Shown here: piece by piece, positions 36,006 through 45,020 of the stretch
Layout of the letters: each line of letters begins with the position of its first letter
Position numbering within the stretch: the first letter of the stretch is position 1
DNA from: JAFDZV01 sp035549015
Lineage (GTDB): Bacteria; Bacteroidota; Ignavibacteria; OLB7
DNA length: 64,000 nt
Direction: 5' to 3'
Assembly (NCBI GenBank): GCA_035549015.1
Contig: DASZRW010000007.1
Location: 33,802-97,801 of the forward strand
Position numbers and translations under genes: made by a program
The notes under the pieces: generated by a model
What the model was told of the DNA's origin: nothing
What the model saw: the letters and a program-made list of their open reading frames with translations, nothing else
Databases searched by the model: none

Positions 36006-38198
36006 TTGATTGCTGCATCTAGCTTCAGGCGTACTCTCGTGACAAGCGCGCTGCCGTACGCCAACGGATATATCCATCTCGGACATGTCGCGGGGGCGTA
36101 TCTCCCGGCGGACATGTACACGCGGTTCCTTCGTTCCTCGGGGGAGGAGGTGATCCATGTTTCCGGCTCCGACGAGCACGGCGTGGCGATTCTCATCTCC
36201 GCCAACGAGGAGAAGGTGACGCCGCAGGAGATCGTGGACAAGTATCACACGGCGAACGAGGAGGCGTTCCGCGGCCTGGGAATCACGTTCGATATCTTCG
36301 GCCGCACAACCTGGCCGGAGCATCACGCAACGGCGCGCGAGTTCTTCCTGGCGCTGCATGCCGGCGGCTATCTCACCGAGAAGGAGGAGGAGCAGTTCTT
36401 CGATCCCGAGGCGAACATGTTCCTGCCGGACCGGTTCGTGGAGGGGACCTGCCCGGTGTGCGGTTACGAAGGGGCGCGCGGCGACCAGTGCGACAACTGT
36501 TCCTCCACCTACAATCAGACCGAGCTCAAGAATCCGGTCAGCAAGATCAGCGGGATGACGCCGGAGTTGCGCACAACCCGCCACTTCTATTTCAAGCTGG
36601 GAGACTTCCAGCAGCGTCTGGATGCCTATGTGGATTCGCACGAGAGCGACTGGCGCGATCATGTGCTGCAGCAGTCGCGGAGCTGGCTGAAGCAGGGGCT
36701 GGGGGACCGGGCGATCACGCGCGATCTGAGCTGGGGGATCGACGTTCCGCTCCCGGGCTACGAGGGGAAGAAGCTCTACGTCTGGTTCGATGCGCCGTTC
36801 GGCTACATCACCAACACGAAGGTGCTTGCCGCGCGCAACGGCGCGCCGGATGACTGGCGCCGCTGGTGGACCGATCGTGCCACACGCTACGTGGCATTCA
36901 TCGGCAAGGACAACATCTGGTTCCACACGCTGATGTTCCCGGCCATGCTCATGGGCTACAACGATCGCGGCGGTGATACGTACGTGATCCCGGACAACGT
37001 GCCGGCCTGCAACTTCCTGAACCTGGAGTCCGCGAAGTTCTCGAAGTCCAAGAAGTGGGGCATCGACCTGCGCGAATATCTGGCGGAGTTCCCCGCCGAT
37101 CCGCTTCGCTATGTGCTGGCTGCGAACATGCCGGAGAACAAGGATGCGGACTTCACGTGGCGGGAATATCAGGCGCGCGTGAACAACGAGCTCGCCGATA
37201 TCTACGGCAACTTCGTGAATCGCACGCTGCAGTTCGCGGGGCGCTATTTCGAGGGGAGCGTGCCGCCGCTGGTGGCCGCCGCGGAGAAGGAGAACGAGGT
37301 GAAGGCGCTTCTCGTCGAGGATCTGCAGCGTGCCGTGCAGACCGATGCGGCGGGCGAATCGATCGTTGCGGATCTGGAGCCGAAGTATCTGAAGTACTTC
37401 ACGCGCAACGATCTGGCGATGCTGGTGGAGCTTGCGCGGGCGCCGCATCGCATCGGCGCGCTGTATCGCGCGTTCCGTTTCCGCGAGGCGACGCTGGAGA
37501 CGATGAACGTGGCGCGTGCCGCGAACAAGTATTTCAACGACGCGGAGCCGTGGAAGACCCGCCGCGAGGACTCCTCCCGCTGCGCCACCTCCATCAACAT
37601 CTGCCTGCAGGTGGTCCGCTCGCTGGCCATTCTCTTCGAGCCGATCCTTCCGGCAACCACGGCGGCGATCAATGCGATGGTGAACGCTGCGCCGGGGAAG
37701 TGGAACGATGCGGCCGGTCTCTCGGTGGCGACGGGGAGCGCGCTCGGCGAGCCGGCGATACTCTTCACGAAGATCGATGACGAGACGGTGGAGCGCCAGG
37801 TGGCCAGGCTCGGCGGCGGTGCCGATGCTGCGGCGGAGCCGCCGATCGAGGTTGCGCTGAAGCCGGAGGTGACGATCGAGGAGGTGATGAAGCTGGATCT
37901 TCGTGTGGCGACGGTGCTTGCGGCGGAGCGGGTGAAGAAATCCGAGAAGCTGATCAGGCTGCAGATCCGTATCGGCAATCTGGAGCGGCAGATCCTCGCG
38001 GGCGTGGGCCGGCAGTACGAACCGGAGCAGTTGATCGGCCGGAAGATCGTCGTGGTCGCCAACCTGAAGCCGGCCAGGCTGATGGGGCAGGAGTCGCAGG
38101 GGATGCTCCTTGCGGCGAACTCGCCGGACGATGTGCCCACCGTGGTTGTGCTGGTGGACCGGGAGGAATCCGTGCGCGACGGTTTCATCGTACGATGA
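36006..38198 (+). CDS. metG: methionyl-tRNA synthetase with C-terminal tRNA-binding domain
   Basis: This class I synthetase charges elongator and initiator tRNA-Met. The 730 residues include the start FRRTLVTSALPYANGYIHLGH (HLGH is the HIGH motif) and a zinc knuckle CPVC..CDNC. KMSKS-equivalent FSKSKKWG follows, then the helical anticodon domain and a C-terminal OB-fold tRNA-binding domain from about residue 625 (KLDLRVATVLAAERV..QGMLLAA). An in-frame stop at 35988-35990 and no upstream ATG mean the start is the TTG at 36006, an uncommon start codon. Confidence 0.95.
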   Translation: MIAASSFRRTLVTSALPYANGYIHLGHVAGAYLPADMYTRFLRSSGEEVIHVSGSDEHGVAILISANEEKVTPQEIVDKYHTANEEAFRGLGITFDIFGRTTWPEHHATAREFFLALHAGGYLTEKEEEQFFDPEANMFLPDRFVEGTCPVCGYEGARGDQCDNCSSTYNQTELKNPVSKISGMTPELRTTRHFYFKLGDFQQRLDAYVDSHESDWRDHVLQQSRSWLKQGLGDRAITRDLSWGIDVPLPGYEGKKLYVWFDAPFGYITNTKVLAARNGAPDDWRRWWTDRATRYVAFIGKDNIWFHTLMFPAMLMGYNDRGGDTYVIPDNVPACNFLNLESAKFSKSKKWGIDLREYLAEFPADPLRYVLAANMPENKDADFTWREYQARVNNELADIYGNFVNRTLQFAGRYFEGSVPPLVAAAEKENEVKALLVEDLQRAVQTDAAGESIVADLEPKYLKYFTRNDLAMLVELARAPHRIGALYRAFRFREATLETMNVARAANKYFNDAEPWKTRREDSSRCATSINICLQVVRSLAILFEPILPATTAAINAMVNAAPGKWNDAAGLSVATGSALGEPAILFTKIDDETVERQVARLGGGADAAAEPPIEVALKPEVTIEEVMKLDLRVATVLAAERVKKSEKLIRLQIRIGNLERQILAGVGRQYEPEQLIGRKIVVVANLKPARLMGQESQGMLLAANSPDDVPTVVVLVDREESVRDGFIVR

Positions 38199-38337
38199 GG
38201 GGGTCCTGCCGCAGCCGCGCACGACGTTACGATCGTGCCCACTCCGGGCGGAGACGCTTCATGCGCTTGACTTCGGGATCGATTCTGCGTAGCATAGGAC
38301 ATCAACCCTGTTCGATGAACATCATGGATAAGGCACG

Positions 38338-38565
38338 ATGAAGAAGGCAGTAAAGGGATCGCTTCGCTCTCTTCTCACGGAATCCGCTCCGCTTCGCCGG
38401 CTGCCGGTGACGGTAGTGCGCCAGTTGGTTGGCTACTACGGCGACTGGCGGCGCTCGCGCGACATTCTGAACGATGTCGTTGATACGAACATGCCGGGTC
38501 GCATGAGCAGCATTCTGCGTCGTGCATCGCGTCCACATTCCTCCCGCCTCTCTCCAGCTCCATGA
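38338..38565 (+). CDS. small basic protein coupled to aspartate kinase
   Basis: This is a 75-residue frame beginning MKKAVKGSLRSLL, with AAGG 6 bases before the ATG. Its stop overlaps the aspartate kinase start as ATGA (38562-38565), a classic translational coupling. The middle (VRQLVGYYGDWRRSRDILNDV) looks like a real amphipathic helix pair. The last 20 residues are Arg/Ser/Pro-rich. I do not recognise it. It could be a conserved small protein or simply a leader that couples translation of the kinase. Confidence 0.5.
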   Translation: MKKAVKGSLRSLLTESAPLRRLPVTVVRQLVGYYGDWRRSRDILNDVVDTNMPGRMSSILRRASRPHSSRLSPAP

Positions 38566-39929
38566 TCGTCGTAAAATTCGGTGGTGCAGTGCTTGGCGGA
38601 GCCCACGGACTTCGCCAGGCATGCAGCGAGATACGCCTGCTTCCGAAGCCGCTCCTTGTTGTCGTGAGCGCCTTTGCCGATGTCACCAATCGTCTGGAGA
38701 CGCTGGCGGAGCTTGCCGTTCACGACATCGGCGCGGCGCGCGGTGCGTTGGAGGCGTTGATGGAGTACCATCGGGCGATTGCCTGCGATGTACTCCGGCC
38801 GGACATCCTTGCGGAGTGGGAGGCGCAGGTTGCACCGCACCAGCGGAGGCTGGAGGAGGTGATCGAGGGGCTGGCGATCGTGCGCGATCTCTCACCGCGA
38901 ACGCTGGACCTGATCGTGCACTTCGGCGAGCGCTTCTCCTCGTCGCTGGTGCTCGCCGCGCTCGATGCGATGCCGCCGGACGAAGCGGGGCGTTCTCTCG
39001 ATGCGGCGGGGATCTCCGCGCTCGATCTCATCATCACCGATGCCGGCCATCGCTTCGCACGCCCGGATATCGAGCTCACGCGTGCCCGCGTGCGCGAACA
39101 CCTGATGCCCGCGCTCGCCGAGCACGAGGTGGTTGTCACCGAGGGATATATCGCGCGGAGCACCACGGGGCAGGCCACGACGATGGGGCGCGAGAGTTCG
39201 GACTACAGCGCCACGCTCCTTGCGGAACTGCTCGGTGCCCGGAGCGTTACCATCTACATGTCCGTACCGGGCGTTCTCACCGCCGATCCCGCACATTTCT
39301 CGGGCACCCGCACGCTTCCCCGGCTGAGCTATCGCATGGCGAATACGCTCGCGGAGCTCGGGGCAAAGGTATTGCATCCACGCACGGTTGGTCCGGTGGA
39401 GCGGGCCGGCATCCCGCTGGTGATCACCTGCATCGGCGGCACGTCCACGACGATCGGCGCCGATGGAGCCGGAGCATCGTCCGTGGTCTATCTGGAGGAT
39501 GCCACGCTCATATCGGCGGAGACGGCTACCGCGAGCGCATCGGCGAACGCATTCGTGCGGGCGATCGCGGCGAAGCATCCGGTGGTCTGGACGCAGCGAT
39601 TCCGGCGCCGGCTGCAGGTGCTTGCCACGGGGCGCATCGCCCGCACGTCGCTGCCGGGGCATCTGCTGGGCGATGCGGTATGGCTGGATGCGCAGGATGT
39701 GTCCGTTGTCTCGCTGGTGCAGGAGGCGCGGTTGAGCGGGGAGGACCTTTCGAAGTTCTTCGAGGCGCTTGGGCTGCATCGGCCGGCGGCGATGCAGGGC
39801 GGCATCGAGGGTCCGGCGATCAGCGTCGCGCTGGATCGCATGGCTGCGCATGGCGCGGCCGCGACGCTGCACGAGCGCCTGATCACATCGGATGCGGAGG
39901 CGGAACAATGGGTTCCGCACCTTCGGTAA
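38562..39929 (+). CDS. lysC: aspartate kinase
   Basis: The enzyme phosphorylates aspartate, the first step toward lysine, threonine, methionine and diaminopimelate. The 455-residue monofunctional protein has IVVKFGGAVL at the N-terminus, FGERFSSSLVLAAL, TEGYIARSTTGQATTMGRESSDYSA (substrate/nucleotide loop) and LSYRMANTLAELGAKVLHPRTV. A divergent C-terminal regulatory region replaces the usual clear ACT pair. It starts at an ATGA overlap with the small protein and ends 22 bases inside the next gene, so the three are probably one operon. Confidence 0.9.
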   Translation: MIVVKFGGAVLGGAHGLRQACSEIRLLPKPLLVVVSAFADVTNRLETLAELAVHDIGAARGALEALMEYHRAIACDVLRPDILAEWEAQVAPHQRRLEEVIEGLAIVRDLSPRTLDLIVHFGERFSSSLVLAALDAMPPDEAGRSLDAAGISALDLIITDAGHRFARPDIELTRARVREHLMPALAEHEVVVTEGYIARSTTGQATTMGRESSDYSATLLAELLGARSVTIYMSVPGVLTADPAHFSGTRTLPRLSYRMANTLAELGAKVLHPRTVGPVERAGIPLVITCIGGTSTTIGADGAGASSVVYLEDATLISAETATASASANAFVRAIAAKHPVVWTQRFRRRLQVLATGRIARTSLPGHLLGDAVWLDAQDVSVVSLVQEARLSGEDLSKFFEALGLHRPAAMQGGIEGPAISVALDRMAAHGAAATLHERLITSDAEAEQWVPHLR

Positions 39930-41857
39930 CGCGATTCCTTCGTGCGGCGACAGTGGTTCTGATCGCCGCCCTCTGGGCGCCGGTGCTGCGGGCACAGGTG
40001 CCGCAGTTCAACGACAGCCTGCTGCGCCGCCAGCGGGTGACTGCAACCACGGAGCGGTATGCCGCCACGCACACCACCTCGCTCCTTACCGATTACCTTG
40101 CCGAGAGCGCTCACTCGCTCGCCCATCTCCGCCTGGCGCTGATATCGACCACCACGCTGGTCGGTGACCCCTCCACGCGCGACCAGGTGGATGCGGCGAT
40201 CGACGCGGAGTACCGGCTCCCCTCCGCATTCCGGCCGTTCGTTATCGCCGAGGGGACATTGACCAACGATGCGCGTCGCGACGCGCTGATCCCCGGGATG
40301 GACAACATCGCCTCCACGTTTCTCGGAGTTGGCGGGCGCGTGGTTGATGCGGAGGGCAATCGCCTGGGGCTTGCCGTTGGCGGCGCGTACAGCCGGCAGG
40401 TGAACGTTGCGGACGCCGGCGGGGGGATCTACGGCGAACTGGAGGGGCACTACAATCTCGCCGGCTACGATCTCCGGCTGAGCGGCCGCGGGCGCTGGTA
40501 CAACATTGCGCCGAAGCACAACAGCAATGCCTACTTCGATGTGTTGCTGGACCGCTCGTTCGAGGAGGGGGGGCGGCTGTCGCTTGGAGGACGCTACGAG
40601 ATCTTCGGCACCGACAGCTACAACCGGCGGAATGAGGAGGATGTGCTTCAGTATGGCGGGCCGACGTTCGATGCGCTCCAGAGCCGCGACGAGACGCATC
40701 TGCGCATCACCTCCTCGATGGGATATCCGATTGCGGACGATCTGGCGTTCGACGCCCTGCTCACCGTCGGCAATCAGCTGCGCGTGCAGCGCCAGCTGAC
40801 GGACGGCCTGCCACCGCTCCCGCGCGACCCCGATCTGTATCGGTATTCGCTGCGGGAGTTCTCCATCTCCGGCTCCGCAGGGCTTCGGTGGACGCCTCCG
40901 CGCATGACCGTTACGGTGCGGATGGACTACAACACCACGGAGCAGACCAACATCGTGGATCCGAACGGAACCGTGAGCGATCAGGAATTGCAGCGCAAGC
41001 GTGTGACCAATGCCATCAACGATTTCACCGCCCGGCAGATTCTTCTTGGCGGCACGGCGGAGTACCGTGTATCGCGCTACGATACGATTCAGGCCAACGC
41101 ATCCATCGGCATCTATCGCTACGACACTCCGAGCTCGCAGAACTTCTTCGACCGGGACGAGCAGTCCATACAGGCGCAGCTCTGCTACGCGCATCAGTTC
41201 AGCCCCGTGCTGGGCTTCACGATCAGCGGCCAGGCCTTTCTCACGCATCTCGTGTATCTGTTCGGGCAGAACAGCAACGACAACAACTGGAACCGTCTCT
41301 TCCGTCTCTCGCCTGTCGTTTCCTATGTGATCAACGACCGCCTGCGGAATTTCCTGGAGACGGAGGTGGTTGCGAACTACACGGAGTACGATTTTCAGGG
41401 GCGGACACAGAACGTGCGCGGCCGTTCGTTTCGCGAGCTGCATCTGCGCGACTCGCTGATTCTTCAACTGACACACACGCTGCGGTTCGGCATGCAGGGT
41501 GACCTGCGTGTCTCGGAGCGCGGGAGCTTCAGTTGGGAGCAGTTCGCCGAGAGTCCGCTGGAGCGAACGCGAACAGAGGGAGTGGAGGCGGATCTCGGGA
41601 CCACGTCCGTTGAGCGACTGGATATCGCAGTGGGAGGGAGGCTTTCGCGCGTGAAGAACTTCCGTGCCGATCCGCGCACCGCGATCATGCAGCCTTTTTC
41701 CGACAGGACATCGATCGGGCCCACGGCCCTGGTGACGGTGCAACTATCGGAACGAACGGACGTTCGTTTCACAGGTTGGTGGGAGCACCGTTTCGAGGAC
41801 AGCCGTCTGGTGGCGCGCGTGCCGATCCTGTTTCTCACTGTTGGGATGAAATTGTAG
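39908..41857 (+). CDS. outer-membrane beta-barrel protein
   Basis: This 649-residue exported protein has a signal peptide (TVVLIAALWAPVLRAQ). A long series of amphipathic strands follows (LGLAVGGAYSRQVNV, YGELEGHYNLAGYDLRLSG, ISGSAGLRWTPPRMTVTVRM), ending in a barrel terminus VPILFLTVGMKL. It shares its reading frame with non-coding sequence upstream across the kinase gene; the start at 39908 is chosen for the signal peptide. It overlaps the aspartate kinase stop by 22 bases. The family is not recognised. An outer-membrane channel or assembly partner role is inference. Confidence 0.75.
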   Translation: MGSAPSVTRFLRAATVVLIAALWAPVLRAQVPQFNDSLLRRQRVTATTERYAATHTTSLLTDYLAESAHSLAHLRLALISTTTLVGDPSTRDQVDAAIDAEYRLPSAFRPFVIAEGTLTNDARRDALIPGMDNIASTFLGVGGRVVDAEGNRLGLAVGGAYSRQVNVADAGGGIYGELEGHYNLAGYDLRLSGRGRWYNIAPKHNSNAYFDVLLDRSFEEGGRLSLGGRYEIFGTDSYNRRNEEDVLQYGGPTFDALQSRDETHLRITSSMGYPIADDLAFDALLTVGNQLRVQRQLTDGLPPLPRDPDLYRYSLREFSISGSAGLRWTPPRMTVTVRMDYNTTEQTNIVDPNGTVSDQELQRKRVTNAINDFTARQILLGGTAEYRVSRYDTIQANASIGIYRYDTPSSQNFFDRDEQSIQAQLCYAHQFSPVLGFTISGQAFLTHLVYLFGQNSNDNNWNRLFRLSPVVSYVINDRLRNFLETEVVANYTEYDFQGRTQNVRGRSFRELHLRDSLILQLTHTLRFGMQGDLRVSERGSFSWEQFAESPLERTRTEGVEADLGTTSVERLDIAVGGRLSRVKNFRADPRTAIMQPFSDRTSIGPTALVTVQLSERTDVRFTGWWEHRFEDSRLVARVPILFLTVGMKL

Positions 41858-41869
41858 CTTCACGTCCCG

Positions 41870-41888
41870 GCGGCCGGAGGCCGGCCGC
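41870..41888 (+). terminator. hairpin after the barrel gene
   Basis: Stem GCGGCCGG / CCGGCCGC with a 3-base AGG loop, 12 bases after the stop. There is no U-run. Confidence 0.4.
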
Positions 41889-41937
41889 TGCATACAACCC
41901 CTGCCGCATTGCACGTCCGCGCGATCGCGGTTCAACG

Positions 41938-42372
41938 ATGACATGCCTTGTGAGTCACGATAGCCGAATTCTTCTGAGCCGTGACGTTCCAAGCAGCCGC
42001 GAGGAACTGACTCTGCTGCCGCGTCTTCTGGAAGGGCTGCGGGAGCAGTGCGTGATGAGCGACACGCAGTTCTTCAATCTGGTGGTTGCCGTAACCGAGG
42101 CGGTGAACAACGCGATCGAGCATGGCAACAGGCTCGATCCCGCGCGCCGCGTTCACTACAGTCTGGAGTGCATGGCCGATGGCGTGCGCTGTGTCGTGGA
42201 GGACGAGGGGGAGGGATTCGTGGTGGACGATCTCGCCGATCCGATCAGCCCGGAGAACATCATGATGGAAGGGGGACGCGGGATCTTCCTGATCCGTGCG
42301 TTGATGCGATCGTTCCATGCGGAGCGTACCGAGCATGGGATGCGGATCGAATTCGAGTGTGCCAGAGAGTGA
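41938..42372 (+). CDS. RsbW-like anti-sigma serine kinase (HATPase)
   Basis: This is a 144-residue GHKL ATPase of the RsbW/SpoIIAB kind. Such proteins bind sigma factors or STAS proteins and phosphorylate the STAS partner. The N-box is TEAVNNAIEHGN, with a G1 box EDEGEGF and G2 box GGRGIFLIRALM. Start at 41938 matches the family. No STAS gene is adjacent. The PP2C phosphatase at 5035-6297 could be its opposing enzyme, though 36 kb away. It may also serve a different partner. Confidence 0.85.
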   Translation: MTCLVSHDSRILLSRDVPSSREELTLLPRLLEGLREQCVMSDTQFFNLVVAVTEAVNNAIEHGNRLDPARRVHYSLECMADGVRCVVEDEGEGFVVDDLADPISPENIMMEGGRGIFLIRALMRSFHAERTEHGMRIEFECARE

Positions 42373-42435
42373 GGCATCTCGCAATCTGCACGCACCCCTT
42401 CTCTCTCCATTGTCTCGAGCCCGGCGCCCCATTTG

Positions 42436-43920
42436 ATGAACCTCCTTCCACAGAGCATCGCGCATTCGTTTCGTGAGCCGGCGCTGCATGGCAGGCTGGT
42501 GGTGATGCTGGCGGTGCTGTTGCTGGCACTCCTTGCACCCCTCTCCTTCATCGGCAATCTCCAGACCTCGCTGGCCTCCTATCTGTTGCTTTCAACGATC
42601 GGCGCGCTGGCACTCTACGGCGGTGTGGCGTTGTTCGGCCGTTGGGGCGTGGAGCCTTCGCGCAGGGGAGTGATCTGGGGCGCGTTGATTCTGCGCCTGG
42701 CAATGATCCCGATGGGGCCCTCTCTCTCGGACGACGTTCTTCGATATGTCTGGGACGGCAGGCTTCTGTTGCACGGCGTGAACCCGTACCACTACGTTCC
42801 TGCCGATACCGCTCTCGCACGCTACCACGATACGCTTTATCAGCGTCAGGTTTACAGGACCACGCATACGATCTATCCTCCCGGCGCGGAACTCGTCTTC
42901 GCCTCCTGCATGGGCGCAGCGGAATTCGCTGGCGGCGATTATCGCGCCGGTGTGATCGTATGGAAACTGCTGGTTCTGATCGCCGACATCGGTGCGATCG
43001 TTCTGCTGGCGGGTACGATGCGGCGCATCGGGATGTCGCTTCGCGCGCTGCTTCTGTATGCATGGCACCCGCTGTTGCTGGTGGAGCTGGCCGGCCAGGG
43101 GCATACCGATGTGTTCTGGGTGCTGGCGATCGCCGCCGGGCTGTATGGATATGCTGCCGGTCGCGCCGGCGGCGGGATCCCGGCGATCGCGTTCGGTGCG
43201 GCCATGCGGCTTCACCCGCTGACGCTGATACCGATGTGGGCGCGCCACCTACGGCGGCGCGAGGTGATGGTGGGGATTGCGGCGGCGGTTCCGTTTCTCA
43301 TGCTCCTGCTGCCGCTGCTGGAACCCACGGCCTTCGCGAACTTCACCGGCGTGCTTGCCCGCTTCACGAACTTCTATGAGTTCAACGGGGGGTTCTACTA
43401 CGCGGTGAAGGGGGTGCTGGATCACTATCACATCAAGCCCTCCAACAGGATCGCGGGCGGTGTGGGGAGCGCGCTCCAGGCGATCGGAATTCTGCTGGTC
43501 TGGTTCTGGCCCGTGCGGCGTCCTGCGCTGCTGGTTTCGCGCGATGCGAACCTCGGCGCTGCCGAGGTCGCGGCAGGCGAGGACACCGCGCGACGGAACG
43601 TTGCGGCTGAACGGGCGCTGCTGGTTCGGTCGCTCGCATGGAGAGCCTTGCTGGTGATGACACTGCAGCTTGCGCTTGGAGCGAAGGTGCATGTCTGGTA
43701 TTTCTCCGCGCCGCTGGTTCTGCTCCCGCTGGCCGGCAGGCGCTCGCTGAATGCTGCGTGGCTCTGGGCCGCGCTCGCCGGGCCGTTTACCTATATCGTG
43801 GCCACCGGCACGGTGGCGCAGGAACGGATGGACGTGGTGGCAGTGGAGTGGAGCCTCTTTGCGCTCCTGGCGGTGTACGGGTTCTTCCGGTATCGTGGAA
43901 TGGAGGAGCCCGGGACGTAG
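42436..43920 (+). CDS. GT-C fold polytopic glycosyltransferase
   Basis: This 494-residue integral membrane protein has about 10-11 helices. The first periplasmic loop reads LSDDVLRYVWDGRLLLHGVNPYHY, the GT-C signature seen in polyprenyl-phosphate-sugar dependent mannosyltransferases (acidic pair, then WDG..G.NPY). Later loops contain LAGQGHTDVFW and MRLHPLTLIP. It probably adds a sugar from a lipid carrier to an envelope glycan or lipid. The ATG at 42436 is used rather than an adjacent TTG. Acceptor and sugar are unknown. Confidence 0.75.
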   Translation: MNLLPQSIAHSFREPALHGRLVVMLAVLLLALLAPLSFIGNLQTSLASYLLLSTIGALALYGGVALFGRWGVEPSRRGVIWGALILRLAMIPMGPSLSDDVLRYVWDGRLLLHGVNPYHYVPADTALARYHDTLYQRQVYRTTHTIYPPGAELVFASCMGAAEFAGGDYRAGVIVWKLLVLIADIGAIVLLAGTMRRIGMSLRALLLYAWHPLLLVELAGQGHTDVFWVLAIAAGLYGYAAGRAGGGIPAIAFGAAMRLHPLTLIPMWARHLRRREVMVGIAAAVPFLMLLLPLLEPTAFANFTGVLARFTNFYEFNGGFYYAVKGVLDHYHIKPSNRIAGGVGSALQAIGILLVWFWPVRRPALLVSRDANLGAAEVAAGEDTARRNVAAERALLVRSLAWRALLVMTLQLALGAKVHVWYFSAPLVLLPLAGRRSLNAAWLWAALAGPFTYIVATGTVAQERMDVVAVEWSLFALLAVYGFFRYRGMEEPGT

Positions 43921-43998
43921 CGCCGTGGCCGCCTCGCTGCCGGCAACGGTGAGGGGGCCGGGTTTGCGGGCCGCGCGATGCCGGCGGCCGAATGCGAC

Positions 43999-44034
43999 AC
44001 CGCCCGGCCTCTCGATCGGGAGAAACCGGGCGGT
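43999..44034. terminator. bidirectional terminator
   Basis: Stem ACCGCCCGG / CCGGGCGGT (43999-44007, 44026-44034). It lies between the convergent glycosyltransferase and the repeat lipoprotein. Confidence 0.65.
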
Positions 44035-44071
44035 TATGACTGTATCGCGGCATCGGGCCGCGGCAATGCAA

Positions 44072-44503
44072 TTACTGCTGGCGACGAATCTTGGCGGCAT
44101 GGCCTTCCGGAGCTGCCTCGGCCGGACGACGCTGAGTGCTTGCATGCGATTCGGGAGCGGCCGGCTGCGTGTTCTCGGCAGGTGCAGTGGCCTTCGGGGC
44201 TGCCTCGGAATGATGGGCGCCCTTGGTCTCCTTCTTTGCACCCTCATGCTTGGCGCTGTCGGCAGCCTTGTGCGTGGAGTCCGCGGCATGCATGGTGGAG
44301 TCTGCGACCTTGTGCGTGGAGTCCGCAGCATGCATGGTGGAGTCCGCAGCCTTGTGCGCGGAGTCCGCAGCATGCATGGTGGAATCTGCGGCCGGCATGG
44401 TCGTGGTCGAGTCGGTCTTCGGAGCCTCTTCGGCCTTCTTGCCGCAGCTTACGAATCCGAATGCGACCAGGCATCCGGCGATAATCAGAGCACGCGAGTT
44501 CAT
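44072..44503 (-). CDS. heptad-repeat lipoprotein
   Basis: This 143-residue lipoprotein has lipobox GFVSC (Cys20). Residues 38-86 are seven tandem heptads based on AADSTMH/AADSTHK. A His/Glu/Ala/Pro-rich tail follows. The histidines recur every seven residues, so the region could form a helix with a striped His/Asp face able to bind metal; that is inference. Similar low-complexity ADSxxH lipoproteins occur in Bacteroidota, but I know no function. The start is placed for the lipobox. Confidence 0.7.
   Translation of the reverse strand: MNSRALIIAGCLVAFGFVSCGKKAEEAPKTDSTTTMPAADSTMHAADSAHKAADSTMHAADSTHKVADSTMHAADSTHKAADSAKHEGAKKETKGAHHSEAAPKATAPAENTQPAAPESHASTQRRPAEAAPEGHAAKIRRQQ
44246..44392 (-). 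repeat. tandem 21/42-base repeat encoding AADSxxx heptads
   Basis: Seven consecutive 21-base units, alternating in two types so the larger period is 42 bases. Copy number may vary by replication slippage. Confidence 0.8.
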
Positions 44504-44706
44504 CACAATACGTTCCTTTTGATGTGAGTATGCCTCCCGGCACTGGACCGGACGGGGCTGACCTTGGCTTCCCGTGGAAGCGTTCTTGATTGCGAGCGAA
44601 GGGGGCACCATTCTGGGCGCCAGGCAGGCGGCCGGGCACCCTCACCCACTACGCTTGCACGCAGGTACTCCGGAAGCGTTACGGGATGTGGCCCGGGAAA
44701 AAGCTC

Positions 44707-44738
44707 TTGGAATCAGTTGACCCTGCCGACTATATTTG
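44707..44738 (+). promoter_or_regulatory. Bacteroidota-type promoter of tRNA-Val
   Basis: TTG (44707-44709), a 21-base spacer, then TATATTTG (44731-44738). The predicted start is about 10-15 bases before the tRNA. Confidence 0.7.
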
Positions 44739-44758
44739 TTCCCCTCGCACGAGGCACC

Positions 44759-44832
44759 GGGGTTATGGCACAGTTGGTTAGCGCGCATCCTTGACATGGA
44801 TGAGGTCGTAGGTTCGAATCCTACTAACCCCA
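44759..44832 (+). tRNA. tRNA-Val (GAC)
   Basis: Acceptor GGGGTTA/TAACCCC, D-arm GCACAGTTGGTTAGCGC, anticodon stem CATCC/GGATG with loop TTGACAT (anticodon GAC), T-arm GTAGG TTCGAAT CCTAC. Discriminator A; CCA not encoded. Confidence 0.95.
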
Positions 44833-44838
44833 CATAAG

Positions 44839-44871
44839 AAGCCGCGAATCCGTAATGGATACGCGGCTTTT
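44839..44871 (+). terminator. terminator of tRNA-Val
   Basis: Stem AAGCCGCG / CGCGGCTT (44839-44846, 44862-44869), extended inward by ATCC/GGAT, followed by TT. It begins 6 bases after the tRNA. Confidence 0.85.
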
Positions 44872-45020
44872 GCGTTGAATGGGCTACCCTCACCACCTGA
44901 GTGGCCATGTGCTCCCGCGCCCGCCTCGATCCAATGGTTTCCGCGATGATGCGCCCGCCAACCCACCGGCAGGTTCCGGCGCCTCCCTGTTCCGGTACCC
45001 GCTGCCTCATGACGGATTTT

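Noticed and set aside
35991..38222. 743-codon minus-strand frame opposite metG
   Set aside because: MetRS motifs on the plus strand explain the DNA; the antisense translation matches nothing.
39488..41743. 751-codon minus-strand frame opposite the barrel gene and aspartate kinase
   Set aside because: Sequence is low-complexity and Arg/His-rich; the plus-strand proteins have clear signal peptide and kinase motifs.
38522..41857. 1111-codon plus-strand frame read as one large protein
   Set aside because: Its first 462 codons lie out of frame over the aspartate kinase and are Gly/Arg-rich; only the part from 39908, with a signal peptide, is credible.
44246..44392. CRISPR-like repeat
   Set aside because: The repeats are contiguous 21/42-base units without spacers and encode an in-frame heptad; no cas genes are near.
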